Positions 41,850 to 50,229 of a stretch of DNA of 64,000 nt are shown here, in pieces. Within the stretch, counting starts at the first letter, position 1. Every line of letters starts with the position of its first letter. This DNA comes from Sva-07 sp964651825 (GTDB taxonomy: Bacteria > Actinomycetota > Acidimicrobiia > Acidimicrobiales > Ilumatobacteraceae). Position numbers and translations under genes: made by a program. The stretch spans positions 1 to 64,000 of the forward strand of contig CAZYWK010000011.1 of NCBI GenBank assembly GCA_964651825.1, read 5' to 3'. Below the pieces are notes generated by a model. It ran no database searches. It saw only the letters and a program-made list of their open reading frames with translations, and was not told the DNA's origin.

Positions 41850-43586
41850 ATGCCTCCCCAGATTGCCCACCCGACACCGATGAAGTTCGAGCACTACCGG
41901 CCGTTCGTGCCCGTCGTGCTCCACGACCGCACCTGGCCGAACCAGGTGATCGACCACGCCCCGCTGTGGTGCTCGGTCGATCTCCGCGACGGCAACCAGG
42001 CCCTGATCGATCCGATGGATCCGACCCGCAAGCTGCGCATGTTCGAAGAGCTCGTGGCGATGGGCTTCAAGGAGATCGAGGTCGGCTTCCCGTCGGCCAG
42101 CCAGCCGGACTTCGACTTCGTCCGTCAGCTGATCGAGGAGGACCGCATCCCCGACGACGTGACGATCCAGGTGCTCACACAGTGCCGCCAGGAGCTGATC
42201 GAGCGTACGTACGAGTGCCTGCAGGGCGCACCGCGGGCGATCGTCCACTTCTACAACTCGACGAACCCGTTGCAGCGCGAGGTCGTGTTCGGCCTCGACA
42301 AGGCCGGCATCGTCGACATCGCGGTGAGCGGCGCGAAGCTGTGCCGCAAACTCGAGGCCGAGCTGGTCGGCACGCAGATCCGCTACGAGTACTCGCCGGA
42401 GAGCTTCACGCTGACCGAGCCCGACTTCGCCATCGAGATCTGCGAGGCGGTGATGGACGTGATCGAACCCACCCCCGACCGGCCGATCATCCTCAACCTG
42501 CCGGCCACGGTGGAGTGCTACTCCCCCAACGTCTACGGCGATGTGATCGAGTGGTTCTGCCGCACGATCAAGCAGCGCCACGCCGTCGTCGTGTCGCTCC
42601 ACCCCCACAACGACCGCGGATGCGCGGTGGCCGCCGCTGAGTTCGGCGTGATGGCCGGCGCCGACCGCGTCGAGGGAACGCTGTTCGGCAACGGTGAGCG
42701 CACCGGCAACGTCGACGTCGTCAACCTGGCGATGAACCTGTTCATGAACGGCGTCGATCCCGAGCTCGACATCACCGACATCGACCGGCTGCGCCGCACC
42801 GCCGAGTACTGCAACCGCCTCCCGGTCCACCCCCGTCACCCGTACGTCGGCGACCTGGTGTACACGGCGTTCTCCGGCAGCCATCAGGACGCGATCAAGA
42901 AGGGCTTCGACGCGCTCGACGCCCGCCGCGACGACACGGGCGACTACGACCAGTGGGGCGTGCCGTACCTGCCGATCGACCCTGCCCACGTCGGGCGGTC
43001 GTACGAGGCCGTCATCCGGGTGAACAGCCAGTCGGGCAAGGGTGGCGTGGCATACGTGATGAAGACCGAGCGCGGCTTCGACCTGCCGCGCCGGCTGCAG
43101 ATCGAGTTCTCCAAGACGATCCAGCACATCACCGAGGACTCGGGCACCGAGATCAGCCCGGCCATGATGTGGGACGCGTTCAGCGCCGAGTACATGCCGA
43201 CCGAGCCGAGCTTCCGGCTGCGCAGCCACGAACTGCGCACCACCACGGGAGACGACGGTGGGGGCACGACGATCCAGGCCCAGCTCGAGGTCGACGGCGT
43301 GGCCCATTCGATCGGCGGGAGCGGCGACGGACCGGTCGAGGCCTTCGTCGCCGCGCTGGTGTCGGAGTTCGGCGACCTCGTCGGCGGCGACTTCGACGTC
43401 CTCGACTACGCGGAGCACGCCATCGGCAAGGGCGCCGACGCGCAGGCGGTGGCCTACGTGGAGACGATCGCCGGAGCCGGGGCGACCGCCGGCGGCACGA
43501 CGCGCTGGGGCCTCGGCACCGACCCGAACATCACCACCGCGTCGCTGCGGGCGGTGCTCGCCGCCTTCGAACGCCAGCGCCGCTGA
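41850..43586 (+). CDS. leuA: 2-isopropylmalate synthase
   Basis: A 578-aa enzyme that commits carbon to leucine by condensing 2-oxoisovalerate and acetyl-CoA. It has WCSVDLRDGNQALIDPMDP, SLHPHNDRGCAVAAAEF, GNGERTGNVDVVNLAMNLF and a C-terminal regulatory LeuA dimer domain that binds leucine. It belongs to the long actinobacterial form. AGGAG lies 8 nt before the ATG at 41850. It is controlled by the leader-peptide attenuator just upstream, and probably by feedback inhibition. Confidence 0.96.
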   Translation: MPPQIAHPTPMKFEHYRPFVPVVLHDRTWPNQVIDHAPLWCSVDLRDGNQALIDPMDPTRKLRMFEELVAMGFKEIEVGFPSASQPDFDFVRQLIEEDRIPDDVTIQVLTQCRQELIERTYECLQGAPRAIVHFYNSTNPLQREVVFGLDKAGIVDIAVSGAKLCRKLEAELVGTQIRYEYSPESFTLTEPDFAIEICEAVMDVIEPTPDRPIILNLPATVECYSPNVYGDVIEWFCRTIKQRHAVVVSLHPHNDRGCAVAAAEFGVMAGADRVEGTLFGNGERTGNVDVVNLAMNLFMNGVDPELDITDIDRLRRTAEYCNRLPVHPRHPYVGDLVYTAFSGSHQDAIKKGFDALDARRDDTGDYDQWGVPYLPIDPAHVGRSYEAVIRVNSQSGKGGVAYVMKTERGFDLPRRLQIEFSKTIQHITEDSGTEISPAMMWDAFSAEYMPTEPSFRLRSHELRTTTGDDGGGTTIQAQLEVDGVAHSIGGSGDGPVEAFVAALVSEFGDLVGGDFDVLDYAEHAIGKGADAQAVAYVETIAGAGATAGGTTRWGLGTDPNITTASLRAVLAAFERQRR

Positions 43587-43615
43587 CACCTGGCGGCGCC
43601 GGGTAACGTCGCGCC

Positions 43616-43972
43616 ATGTCTTCCAGCCGGCGACCTGCAGTGCGCGCCGTGGCATGGCTGACCGTGCTGGCGGCGTTCGCGGCGCTGGCCGCGACCTTCG
43701 CGCGGGGCCGGCGTGGGGCACCGTCGCCCGGCACGGCCGAGTGGCCGCCGTTCGAACCCCGGCTGGTGACCGACACCGCACCGAGCGCGCCGGGATGGAT
43801 CGAGCCCGGCGCCGACGGCGCCGTTCCGGCCACGCACCCGATCAAGGTGAAGGTCAGCTCGGGGATCTACCACGTCCCCGGCGGCCGGTTCTACGACCGC
43901 ACGAGCGCCGATCGGTTGTATCCGACCACCGGCGCCGCCGAGGCCGACGGCTACCGTCCGTCCAAGTCGTGA
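43616..43972 (+). CDS. Small membrane-anchored protein with an IYHxPGG C-terminal domain
   Basis: A 118-aa protein with one N-terminal membrane helix (AVAWLTVLAAFAALAATFA), a Pro-rich linker and a short C-terminal domain HPIKVKVSSGIYHVPGGRFYDRT...AEADGYRPSKS. That domain recurs in actinobacterial membrane proteins and near thermonuclease domains; its function is not known to me. TAACGT lies 6 nt before the ATG. A 14-bp tandem repeat spans its stop codon. Confidence 0.82.
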   Translation: MSSSRRPAVRAVAWLTVLAAFAALAATFARGRRGAPSPGTAEWPPFEPRLVTDTAPSAPGWIEPGADGAVPATHPIKVKVSSGIYHVPGGRFYDRTSADRLYPTTGAAEADGYRPSKS

Positions 43973-44002
43973 CAGCCAAGTCCTGACCGCCAAGTCCTGA
44001 AA
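43961..44002. repeat. 14-bp tandem repeat over a stop codon
   Basis: Three units, TCCAAGTCGTGACA, GCCAAGTCCTGACC and GCCAAGTCCTGAAA. The first contains the stop codon of the upstream gene, and the last ends just before the ferredoxin ribosome binding site (AAGGGGAG). Confidence 0.85.
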
Positions 44003-44013
44003 GGGGAGCGAAC

Positions 44014-44205
44014 ATGAAGGTGAGCGTCGACTTCGACCTGTGCGCATCGACCGGGTCGTGCATGCAGGTGTGTCCCGAGGTGTTCGAGGTCCGCAGCGAC
44101 GGCTACCTCTACATCCTCCAGGAGGAACCGGGCGAGGAACTGGCCGCCAAGGTCAACGACGCTGCCGATCTCTGCCCGACGGGCGCAATCAGCGTCGAGC
44201 CCTGA
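44014..44205 (+). CDS. Ferredoxin, probably [3Fe-4S]
   Basis: A 63-aa ferredoxin with cysteines C10, C16 and C20 (followed by Pro) and a final cysteine in LCPTGAI. The usual second cysteine of C-x2-C-x2-C is Thr13, as in the [3Fe-4S] ferredoxins that serve bacterial cytochrome P450s. No P450 or reductase gene lies in the window, so its partner is unknown. A classical ribosome binding site AAGGGGAG precedes it. Confidence 0.92.
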   Translation: MKVSVDFDLCASTGSCMQVCPEVFEVRSDGYLYILQEEPGEELAAKVNDAADLCPTGAISVEP

Positions 44206-44221
44206 GGATCGGGCGAGTGGC

Positions 44222-45037
44222 GTGACGGGTTCGTTCCACGAACAGCTCGACCGGTCGTGGTCGGCCGCCGGCTCGATGCTGTGCGTCGGCCTCGACCCCG
44301 ACCCCGACCGGATTCCGTCCCCACTCGCCGGTCGTCCGGACGCCGTCGAGCGGTTCTGCCGGGAGATCGTCGACGCCACCGCCGACCTCGTGTGCGCGTT
44401 CAAGCCGCAGATCGCCTACTTCGCCAGCCAGGGCGAGGAGCCGGCGCTCGAGCGGGTGTGCGAGTACATCCGCTCGACGTATCCACACGTGACGATCCTG
44501 CTCGACTCCAAGCGGGGCGACATCGGCTCCACCGCCGAGCACTACGCCCGCGAGGCCTTCGTGCGGTACGGGGCCCACGCCGTCACGGTCAATCCGTATC
44601 TCGGCACCGATTCGGTCGAGCCCTACTTCGAACACGGCGGCGGCGTCGTGGCGGTGTGCCGGACGAGCAACCCCGGCGGCGACGACTTCCAGTCGCTCGT
44701 CGCCAACGGCCGTCCGATCTACGCCCACGTCGCCGACCTCGTGGCGACGAAGTGGTCCAAGCTCGGCGACTGCGGCCTCGTCGTGGGGGCCACCTATCCG
44801 TCGGAGCTGGCCGACGTCCGCAAGCTCGCGCCCGACCTGCCGATCCTCGTGCCGGGCGTCGGCGCCCAGGGCGGTGACGCCGCCACGGCGGTCGAACACG
44901 GCGCCGCGCCCGACGGCCGCGGCCTGCTGGTCAGCTCGTCACGCGCCGTGCTCTACGCGAGCAACGGCACCGACTTCGCCGACGCCGCCCGGGCCGAAGC
45001 CGAACGCACCGCCGCCGCCCTGCGCATCGCCGGCTAA
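44222..45037 (+). CDS. pyrF: Orotidine-5'-phosphate decarboxylase
   Basis: A 271-aa enzyme that makes UMP from OMP. The active-site D-x-K-x-x-D is D95-K97-D100 in LLDSKRGDIGST. The sequence (CVGLDPDPDRIP, AFKPQIAYF, VPGVGAQGG) belongs to the group common in Actinobacteria. GTG start at 44222, 16 nt after the ferredoxin. No other pyrimidine genes are nearby. Confidence 0.95.
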   Translation: MTGSFHEQLDRSWSAAGSMLCVGLDPDPDRIPSPLAGRPDAVERFCREIVDATADLVCAFKPQIAYFASQGEEPALERVCEYIRSTYPHVTILLDSKRGDIGSTAEHYAREAFVRYGAHAVTVNPYLGTDSVEPYFEHGGGVVAVCRTSNPGGDDFQSLVANGRPIYAHVADLVATKWSKLGDCGLVVGATYPSELADVRKLAPDLPILVPGVGAQGGDAATAVEHGAAPDGRGLLVSSSRAVLYASNGTDFADAARAEAERTAAALRIAG

Positions 45038-45059
45038 CCGGCGGTTGCGGCCGAGCCGA

Positions 45060-46625
45060 CTAATACGTGAGGCTGGTGACGCTGAGGATGCCGGGAGCAC
45101 CACGGAGCGCGTCGAGCACGTCGTCGGGAACGACCGCGGTGGGCGCGATGAGCATCGCCGCGGTGCCGGAGCCCTCGACGCGGCTGACGTCCATGTCGGC
45201 GATGTTCACACCGGCGTTGCCGAGCAGCGTGCCGACCGTGCCGATCACGCCGGGACGATCGTCGTTGGCGACGACCACCATGTGGTCGGCCGGCGGCACG
45301 TCGAAGGGGATGTCGTCGATGTTGACGATGCGCTGCTCGCTGCGCGTGCCCGACAGCGTGCCGCTGATCGAATGGCCGCCGCCGCTGATGGTGAGCAGGT
45401 TGACGTAGTTGGCCGACGTCGAGGAGTTGACCTCGCGGATCTCGACGCCACTCTCCTTGGCCAGCTGCGGCGCGTTGACGTAGGTGACCGGCTCGTCGGA
45501 GATCGCACCGAAGAAACCCTTCAGCACGGCCAGCTCGATGATGCGGGTGTCGTAGCCGGCGATCTCGCCCTCGGTGCGGATCTCCAGCACTTCGGGCAGC
45601 TCACCGGCGAGCGACACGAACATGCCGCCGAGCCGCTCGGCAAGGGGGAGGAACGGGCGGATCGTCTCGTTGGCCTCGGCCGCGTTGACGTTCACCGCGA
45701 ACGGCACGAAGTCGCCCGCCAGGGCCAGCTCGACCATCGAGGCGATCGTGTCGCCGGCTTTGTCCTGTGCCTCACGGGTGCTGGCGCCGAGATGCGGCGT
45801 GACGACCACCGCGTCGAGCCCGAACAGGGGCGACTCGGTCATCGGCTCGGTCGAGAACACGTCGAGCGCGGCCCCGGCGATCACGCCGTCGCGGATGCAC
45901 TCCGCGAGGTCGGCCTCGTGGACGATGCCACCGCGGGCGACGTTGATGACACGCAGCGACGGCTTGGCCTTGAGCAGCAGGTCGCGGTTGATGAGCCCGA
46001 CGGTCTCGGGCGTCTTGGGCAGGTGGATGGTGAGGAAGTCGGACTCGGTGACCACCTGGTCGAGGCCGAGCAGCTCGACGCCCATCTTCTTGGCCCGGTC
46101 CTCCGACACGAACGGGTCGTACGCCACGAGGCGCATGCCGAAGCCCTTGGCGCGGTCGGCCACGAGCTTGCCGATGCGGCCGAGGCCCACGACACCGAGC
46201 GTCTTGTCGGCGAGCTCGACGCCCTCCCAGCGGCTGCGCTCCCAACGCCCGGCGACGAGCGCGGCGTGGGCCTGGGGCACGTTGCGCGCCGACGACAGCA
46301 GCAGCGCCATGGTGTGTTCGGCGGCCGACACGATGTTGCTCTGGGGTGCGTTGACGACCATCACGCCGCGACGGGTGGCGGCTTCGACGTCGACGTTGTC
46401 GAGCCCGATCCCGGCCCGGCCGACGACCATCAGGTCGGAGCCTGCCGCCAGCACGGCGTCGGTCACCTGCGTGGCCGAGCGGATGATGAGGGCGTGGGCA
46501 CCGGCGACCACCGACGGCAGATCCGCCTCGGACACGTCGAGACGCACGTCGACGTCGTGTCCGGCGGCGCGGAGGCGGTCGAGGCCTCCGTCGGCGATCT
46601 CTTCGGTGACCAGGATGCGAGCCAT
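45060..46625 (-). CDS. serA: D-3-phosphoglycerate dehydrogenase
   Basis: A 521-aa enzyme for the first step of serine synthesis, of the long type. It has substrate and NAD domains (VGLGRIGKLVADRAKGFGM; catalytic R, E and H in RGGIVHEADL and VTPHLGAST), an intervening ASB domain and a C-terminal ACT domain (MVVVANDDRPGVIGTVGTLLG) for serine feedback. It is convergent with pyrF, with a 22-bp gap. Confidence 0.96.
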   Translation of the reverse strand: MARILVTEEIADGGLDRLRAAGHDVDVRLDVSEADLPSVVAGAHALIIRSATQVTDAVLAAGSDLMVVGRAGIGLDNVDVEAATRRGVMVVNAPQSNIVSAAEHTMALLLSSARNVPQAHAALVAGRWERSRWEGVELADKTLGVVGLGRIGKLVADRAKGFGMRLVAYDPFVSEDRAKKMGVELLGLDQVVTESDFLTIHLPKTPETVGLINRDLLLKAKPSLRVINVARGGIVHEADLAECIRDGVIAGAALDVFSTEPMTESPLFGLDAVVVTPHLGASTREAQDKAGDTIASMVELALAGDFVPFAVNVNAAEANETIRPFLPLAERLGGMFVSLAGELPEVLEIRTEGEIAGYDTRIIELAVLKGFFGAISDEPVTYVNAPQLAKESGVEIREVNSSTSANYVNLLTISGGGHSISGTLSGTRSEQRIVNIDDIPFDVPPADHMVVVANDDRPGVIGTVGTLLGNAGVNIADMDVSRVEGSGTAAMLIAPTAVVPDDVLDALRGAPGILSVTSLTY

Positions 46626-46709
46626 AGGTCCCCATGCCTATCGGGTCGGGCCCCGCAGTTCCACGAGGTTTGACGAACCGTTCACCCCCGTTTCGCTACC
46701 GTCTCCCCG

Positions 46710-47957
46710 ATGCCAGAGTCGTTTGCGTCGGGATTCGGCACCGACAGGGGTGGCCGAATCCCGACGCAAACGACGACTGAGGGGTTGCGGGCGGAGATCG
46801 AGCGGTGGTTCGTGGGGCGCGGGCTGCCGCACTTCATCGAACGGGACACCGACGAGGCCGTCCGCGGCGCCTGGAACCGGGCGCTGCCGATGCTCGTCGT
46901 GGCCTACCTGCTGCTCGGCTTCAACGCCCTCGACCTGGACCACTGGACGTGGCGCCAGAACGTCCTCGCGGCCCTGTTCGTCGTGGCGGTGCTGCTCGTG
47001 ACCTGGGCCGTCTCCAACCGGGCCCGTCACCGGCCGGTCTTCGCCCGCCCGCAACAGGTCGACAACGGCGAGCTGGCACTGTTCCTGATCGGCCCGACGA
47101 TCCCGGTGCTCGCGTTCGGCCAGTTCCTCGACGCCTTTCAGACCCTGCTGCTGGGCGTCGCGATCCTGGCGCTGATCTACTTCTGGTCGTCGTACGGCCT
47201 CGGCCCGATGATCCGTTGGGGCGTCCGCCGCGGCCGGGGGCAGCTCACCGGCCTCGGGCCACTCGTCGCCCGGGCGCTCCCGCTGTTGCTGCTGTTCACC
47301 ACGTTCCTGTTCATCAACGGCGAGGTGTGGCAGGTGGCGGGCACGCTCGACGGGCCGGCGTACGTGGCGGTGATCCTGATCTTCTTCGGGCTCGGCGCGA
47401 CGTTCGTGCTCACCCGCGTCCCCGGCTACATCCGCAAGGAGAACCACTTCGACACCTGGGCCGACGTGGCCTCGACGCTGGAGGACACGCCGGCATGCGA
47501 CGTTCGGCTCCCCGACGGTGCGCCGGCCGCTGACCCGCTGTCGATGCGCCAGCGCCTGAACGTCGGCCTGATCGTGATCTTCGGCCAGGCCCTGCAGATC
47601 ACCCTGGTCGTGGTCGCGCTGATGGTCTTCTTCGTCGCGTTCGGCGTGCTCGCCATCTCGGCCGACGTCGTGTCGGCGTGGACGGGACTCGAGGACGTGA
47701 ACGTGCTCGTGCGCTTCGACGTCGGCGATCGCACGCTGGTGCTGACCGAAGCCCTGATCCGCGTGTCGGTGTTCCTGGGTGCGTTCGCCGGGATGTACTT
47801 CACGGTCGTGCTCTCCACCGACGACATCTACCGCACCGAGTTCGCCGAGGACGTCGGCCCCGAGATCCGCCAGGCGCTCGCCACCCGCGAGGCCTACCGC
47901 GTGCTGCGCGGTTCGCACCCGTCGTGCCCCGTCGCCGCACGTCCCACGATCGGATGA
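46710..47957 (+). CDS. Polytopic membrane protein of unknown function
   Basis: A 415-aa protein with about seven to eight membrane helices in two groups (ALPMLVVAYLLLGFNAL to AGTLDGPAYVAVILIFFGLG; VGLIVIFGQALQITLVVVALMVFFVAFGVLA and VSVFLGAFAGMYFTVVL). No transporter or enzyme motif is recognised. The first 22 codons lie almost entirely in a dispersed palindrome (46718-46774). TACCGT lies 7 nt before the ATG at 46710, which supports that start; a TTG at 46785 would avoid the repeat. It overlaps the GNAT gene by ATGA. Confidence 0.82.
   Translation: MPESFASGFGTDRGGRIPTQTTTEGLRAEIERWFVGRGLPHFIERDTDEAVRGAWNRALPMLVVAYLLLGFNALDLDHWTWRQNVLAALFVVAVLLVTWAVSNRARHRPVFARPQQVDNGELALFLIGPTIPVLAFGQFLDAFQTLLLGVAILALIYFWSSYGLGPMIRWGVRRGRGQLTGLGPLVARALPLLLLFTTFLFINGEVWQVAGTLDGPAYVAVILIFFGLGATFVLTRVPGYIRKENHFDTWADVASTLEDTPACDVRLPDGAPAADPLSMRQRLNVGLIVIFGQALQITLVVVALMVFFVAFGVLAISADVVSAWTGLEDVNVLVRFDVGDRTLVLTEALIRVSVFLGAFAGMYFTVVLSTDDIYRTEFAEDVGPEIRQALATREAYRVLRGSHPSCPVAARPTIG
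46718..46774. repeat. Dispersed palindromic element, copy 3 (inverted)
   Basis: A perfect 21-bp inverted repeat: GTCGTTTGCGTCGGGATTCG plus G on the left, and its exact reverse complement at 46754-46774. The inner sequence is the reverse complement of copies 1 and 2. It lies inside the 5' end of a reading frame. Confidence 0.9.
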
Positions 47958-48679
47958 ACGAGTTCGCGATCGAGCTCCCGGCACGGGCCGACGACATGGT
48001 CGAGGTGGTCGATGTGTTCAACGCCGTGTGGGGTTCGTCCGTGCCGGTCGTGACGACCGAGCTGCTCACCGCGGTCGCTCACGGTGGTGGCTACGTCGCC
48101 CTCGCCCGTTCGACCGACGGCCGGGCCATCGGGGCCTCGCTCGGCCTGCTGGCTCGCGACCGAGGCGCGCCGGCGCTGCACAGCCACGTCACCGGCCTCG
48201 TCGACACCGCCCGCGGAACCGGCGTGGGCAGGGCCCTCAAGCTCCACCAGCGGGAGTGGGCGATCGAACACGGCCTCGACCGGATCGTGTGGACGTTCGA
48301 CCCGTTGGTGCGGCGCAACGCCTGGTTCAACCTGGAGGTCCTCGGCGCCGAGGTCCGCGAGTACCTGCCCGCGTTCTACGGATCGATGTCGGATGCGATC
48401 AACGCCGGTGACCGTTCCGACCGGTTGCTCGTCGTCTGGGACGTCCGCCGTCCGGTCCGCGACGCCGGCACGGCACCGGAGGCGGGCACGGCACCGGAGG
48501 CGGGCACGACCCTCGTGCCGACCCCCGAGGACGTCGTCGAACTGCGGCGCACCGATCCGGCGGCCGTCGTCCGCTGGCGCGACGACGTGGCGCAGGCGCT
48601 CGGGGCCGCGATCGACGACGGCCGTGCGATCCTGGGATTGACGCGGGACGGGGAGTATGTGATCGGATCGGAACCATGA
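47954..48679 (+). CDS. GNAT-family N-acyltransferase
   Basis: A 241-aa protein of the COG3375-like GNAT group. It has acyl-CoA-binding GTGVGRALKLHQREWAIEHGLDRIVWTFDPLVRRNAWFNLEVLGAEV, and a C-terminal extension with an 18-bp tandem repeat coding GTAPEA twice (48467-48502). Genes of this group often lie beside enolase-superfamily N-succinylamino-acid racemase, as here with an ATGA overlap. Role as amino-acid succinyl- or acetyltransferase is inferred. Confidence 0.85.
   Translation: MNEFAIELPARADDMVEVVDVFNAVWGSSVPVVTTELLTAVAHGGGYVALARSTDGRAIGASLGLLARDRGAPALHSHVTGLVDTARGTGVGRALKLHQREWAIEHGLDRIVWTFDPLVRRNAWFNLEVLGAEVREYLPAFYGSMSDAINAGDRSDRLLVVWDVRRPVRDAGTAPEAGTAPEAGTTLVPTPEDVVELRRTDPAAVVRWRDDVAQALGAAIDDGRAILGLTRDGEYVIGSEP
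48467..48502 (+). repeat. 18-bp in-frame tandem repeat in the GNAT gene
   Basis: Two exact copies of GGCACGGCACCGGAGGCG plus a partial third, encoding GTAPEA repeats in a flexible region. Confidence 0.85.
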
Positions 48680-49821
48680 CGGGAGCGCGCATGACCTGGA
48701 CCCTCCAACGCGTCGAGTTGCGCCGGATCGCGATGCCGCTCGTCGCCCCGTTCCGCACGAGCTTCGGCAGCCAGACCGAGCGTGACATCCTGCTCGTGCG
48801 GTGTGAGCTGCGAAGTGCCGACGGCCGCACGACGGCCGAAGGCTGGGGCGAGTGCGTCGCCCTGTCCGAGCCGAGCTACTCGCCCGAGTACGTCGACGGC
48901 GCGCAGCACGTCATCGTCCACCACCTCCTCCCCCGCCTCGTGGCCGGTGGCCCGTTGGAAGCGGCCGATGTCGCGCCCAGACTCGCCAAGCTCCACGGCC
49001 ATCCGATGGCGAAGGCTGCCTTGGAGATGGCCGTCCTCGACGCCCAGCTGCGCGCCGAGGACCGGTCGTTCGCCGGCTTCCTCGGCGCCACCCGTGACCG
49101 CATCCCGAGCGGTGTCAGCGTCGGCATCCACGACTCGACCGACGAGCTGCTCGCCACCGTCCAGGGCTACCTCGACGACGGCTACGTGCGCATCAAGCTG
49201 AAGATCGAACCGGGGTCGGACATCGAGCAGGTCGCCGCGGTCCGCGACCTGATCGGTCCCGACACGCCGTTCCAGGTCGATGCCAACACCGCCTACCGGC
49301 GCACCGACGGCGCCCACCTCCGCCGCCTCGACGGCTTCGACCTGCTGCTGATCGAACAGCCCCTTCCCGAGCACGACATCATCGGCCACGCCCGGCTGGC
49401 GGCCGAGGTCGCCACGCCGATCTGTCTCGACGAGTCGCTCGTGTCGGTCGACGGGACCGCAGACGCCATCGAGCTCGGCGCGTGCGAGATCGCCAACATC
49501 AAGCCGGGCCGCGTGGGCGGGTACCTGGAGGCGGTGCGCATCCACGACCTGTGCCTCGCCAAGGGCATCCCCGTGTGGTGCGGCGGCATGCTCGAGACCG
49601 GGATCGGGCGCGCGGCCAACGCCGCGCTCGCCGCCCTGCCGGGATTCACACTGCCGGGCGACATCAGCGCGTCGAGCCGCTTCTACGCGGACGACATCGT
49701 CGTCGATCCGATCACGATCACCGACGGTCACGTGACCGTTCCGACCTCGATCGGCCTCGGGTTCGAGGTCGCCGCGACCCGGCTCGCTTCGGTGACCACG
49801 AGTACAGTCCAGGCCCTATGA
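48676..49821 (+). CDS. menC: o-Succinylbenzoate synthase / N-succinylamino-acid racemase family protein
   Basis: A 381-aa enolase-superfamily enzyme. The acid/base lysine pair is K174-x-K176 in VRIKLKIEPG, metal ligands lie in QVDANTAYR, IEQPL and CLDES, and the second base is in NIKPGRVGG. These fit MenC/NSAR. With no other menaquinone gene nearby and a GNAT partner directly upstream, the racemase role in D-amino-acid conversion is at least as likely as menaquinone synthesis, so the symbol is tentative. It overlaps both neighbours by 4 bp. Confidence 0.88.
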   Translation: MTGARMTWTLQRVELRRIAMPLVAPFRTSFGSQTERDILLVRCELRSADGRTTAEGWGECVALSEPSYSPEYVDGAQHVIVHHLLPRLVAGGPLEAADVAPRLAKLHGHPMAKAALEMAVLDAQLRAEDRSFAGFLGATRDRIPSGVSVGIHDSTDELLATVQGYLDDGYVRIKLKIEPGSDIEQVAAVRDLIGPDTPFQVDANTAYRRTDGAHLRRLDGFDLLLIEQPLPEHDIIGHARLAAEVATPICLDESLVSVDGTADAIELGACEIANIKPGRVGGYLEAVRIHDLCLAKGIPVWCGGMLETGIGRAANAALAALPGFTLPGDISASSRFYADDIVVDPITITDGHVTVPTSIGLGFEVAATRLASVTTSTVQAL

Positions 49822-50225
49822 CACACCCGTTCCTGTCAGATGAGTGGATGGCTGCGGCCAAGGAGATCCGGGAGAAGTACGCCGATCAGGTCCCGGCCGT
49901 CACGGCGGTGCTCCGCATCAACCAGGTCGTCACCGACGTGCCGTTCGGCGACGGTGAGGTCCGCAGCTTCATCGACACGTCCGCGGGATCGATGTCGATG
50001 GACCTCGGCGAGCTCGACACGCCCGACGCCACCATCACCACCGATTACACGACGGCCAAGGCGCTGTTCGTCGACCAGGATCAGGCGGCGACGATGCAGG
50101 CGTTCATGTCCGGCAAGATCAAGGTGCAGGGCGACATGATGAAGATCATGTCGATGCAGACGGCGATCCCGTCGAACGAGGTGACCGACAAGATCTCCGA
50201 GGAGATCAAGGCCATCACCGCCTGA
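49818..50225 (+). CDS. SCP2 sterol-carrier-domain protein
   Basis: A 135-aa protein consisting of a single SCP2 lipid-binding domain (GEVRSFIDTSAGSMSMDLGELDTPDATITTDYTT; MQAFMSGKIKVQGDMMKIMSMQ). It probably binds acyl chains or similar lipids in the cytoplasm. The ATG overlaps the menC stop, and TACAGT lies 9 nt before it, so an extra promoter is possible. Confidence 0.9.
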   Translation: MTHPFLSDEWMAAAKEIREKYADQVPAVTAVLRINQVVTDVPFGDGEVRSFIDTSAGSMSMDLGELDTPDATITTDYTTAKALFVDQDQAATMQAFMSGKIKVQGDMMKIMSMQTAIPSNEVTDKISEEIKAITA

Positions 50226-50229
50226 GGGC

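Noticed and set aside
41712..43781. 689-codon open frame on the minus strand
   Set aside because: Antisense to leuA and its leader; composition is typical of a GC-rich shadow.
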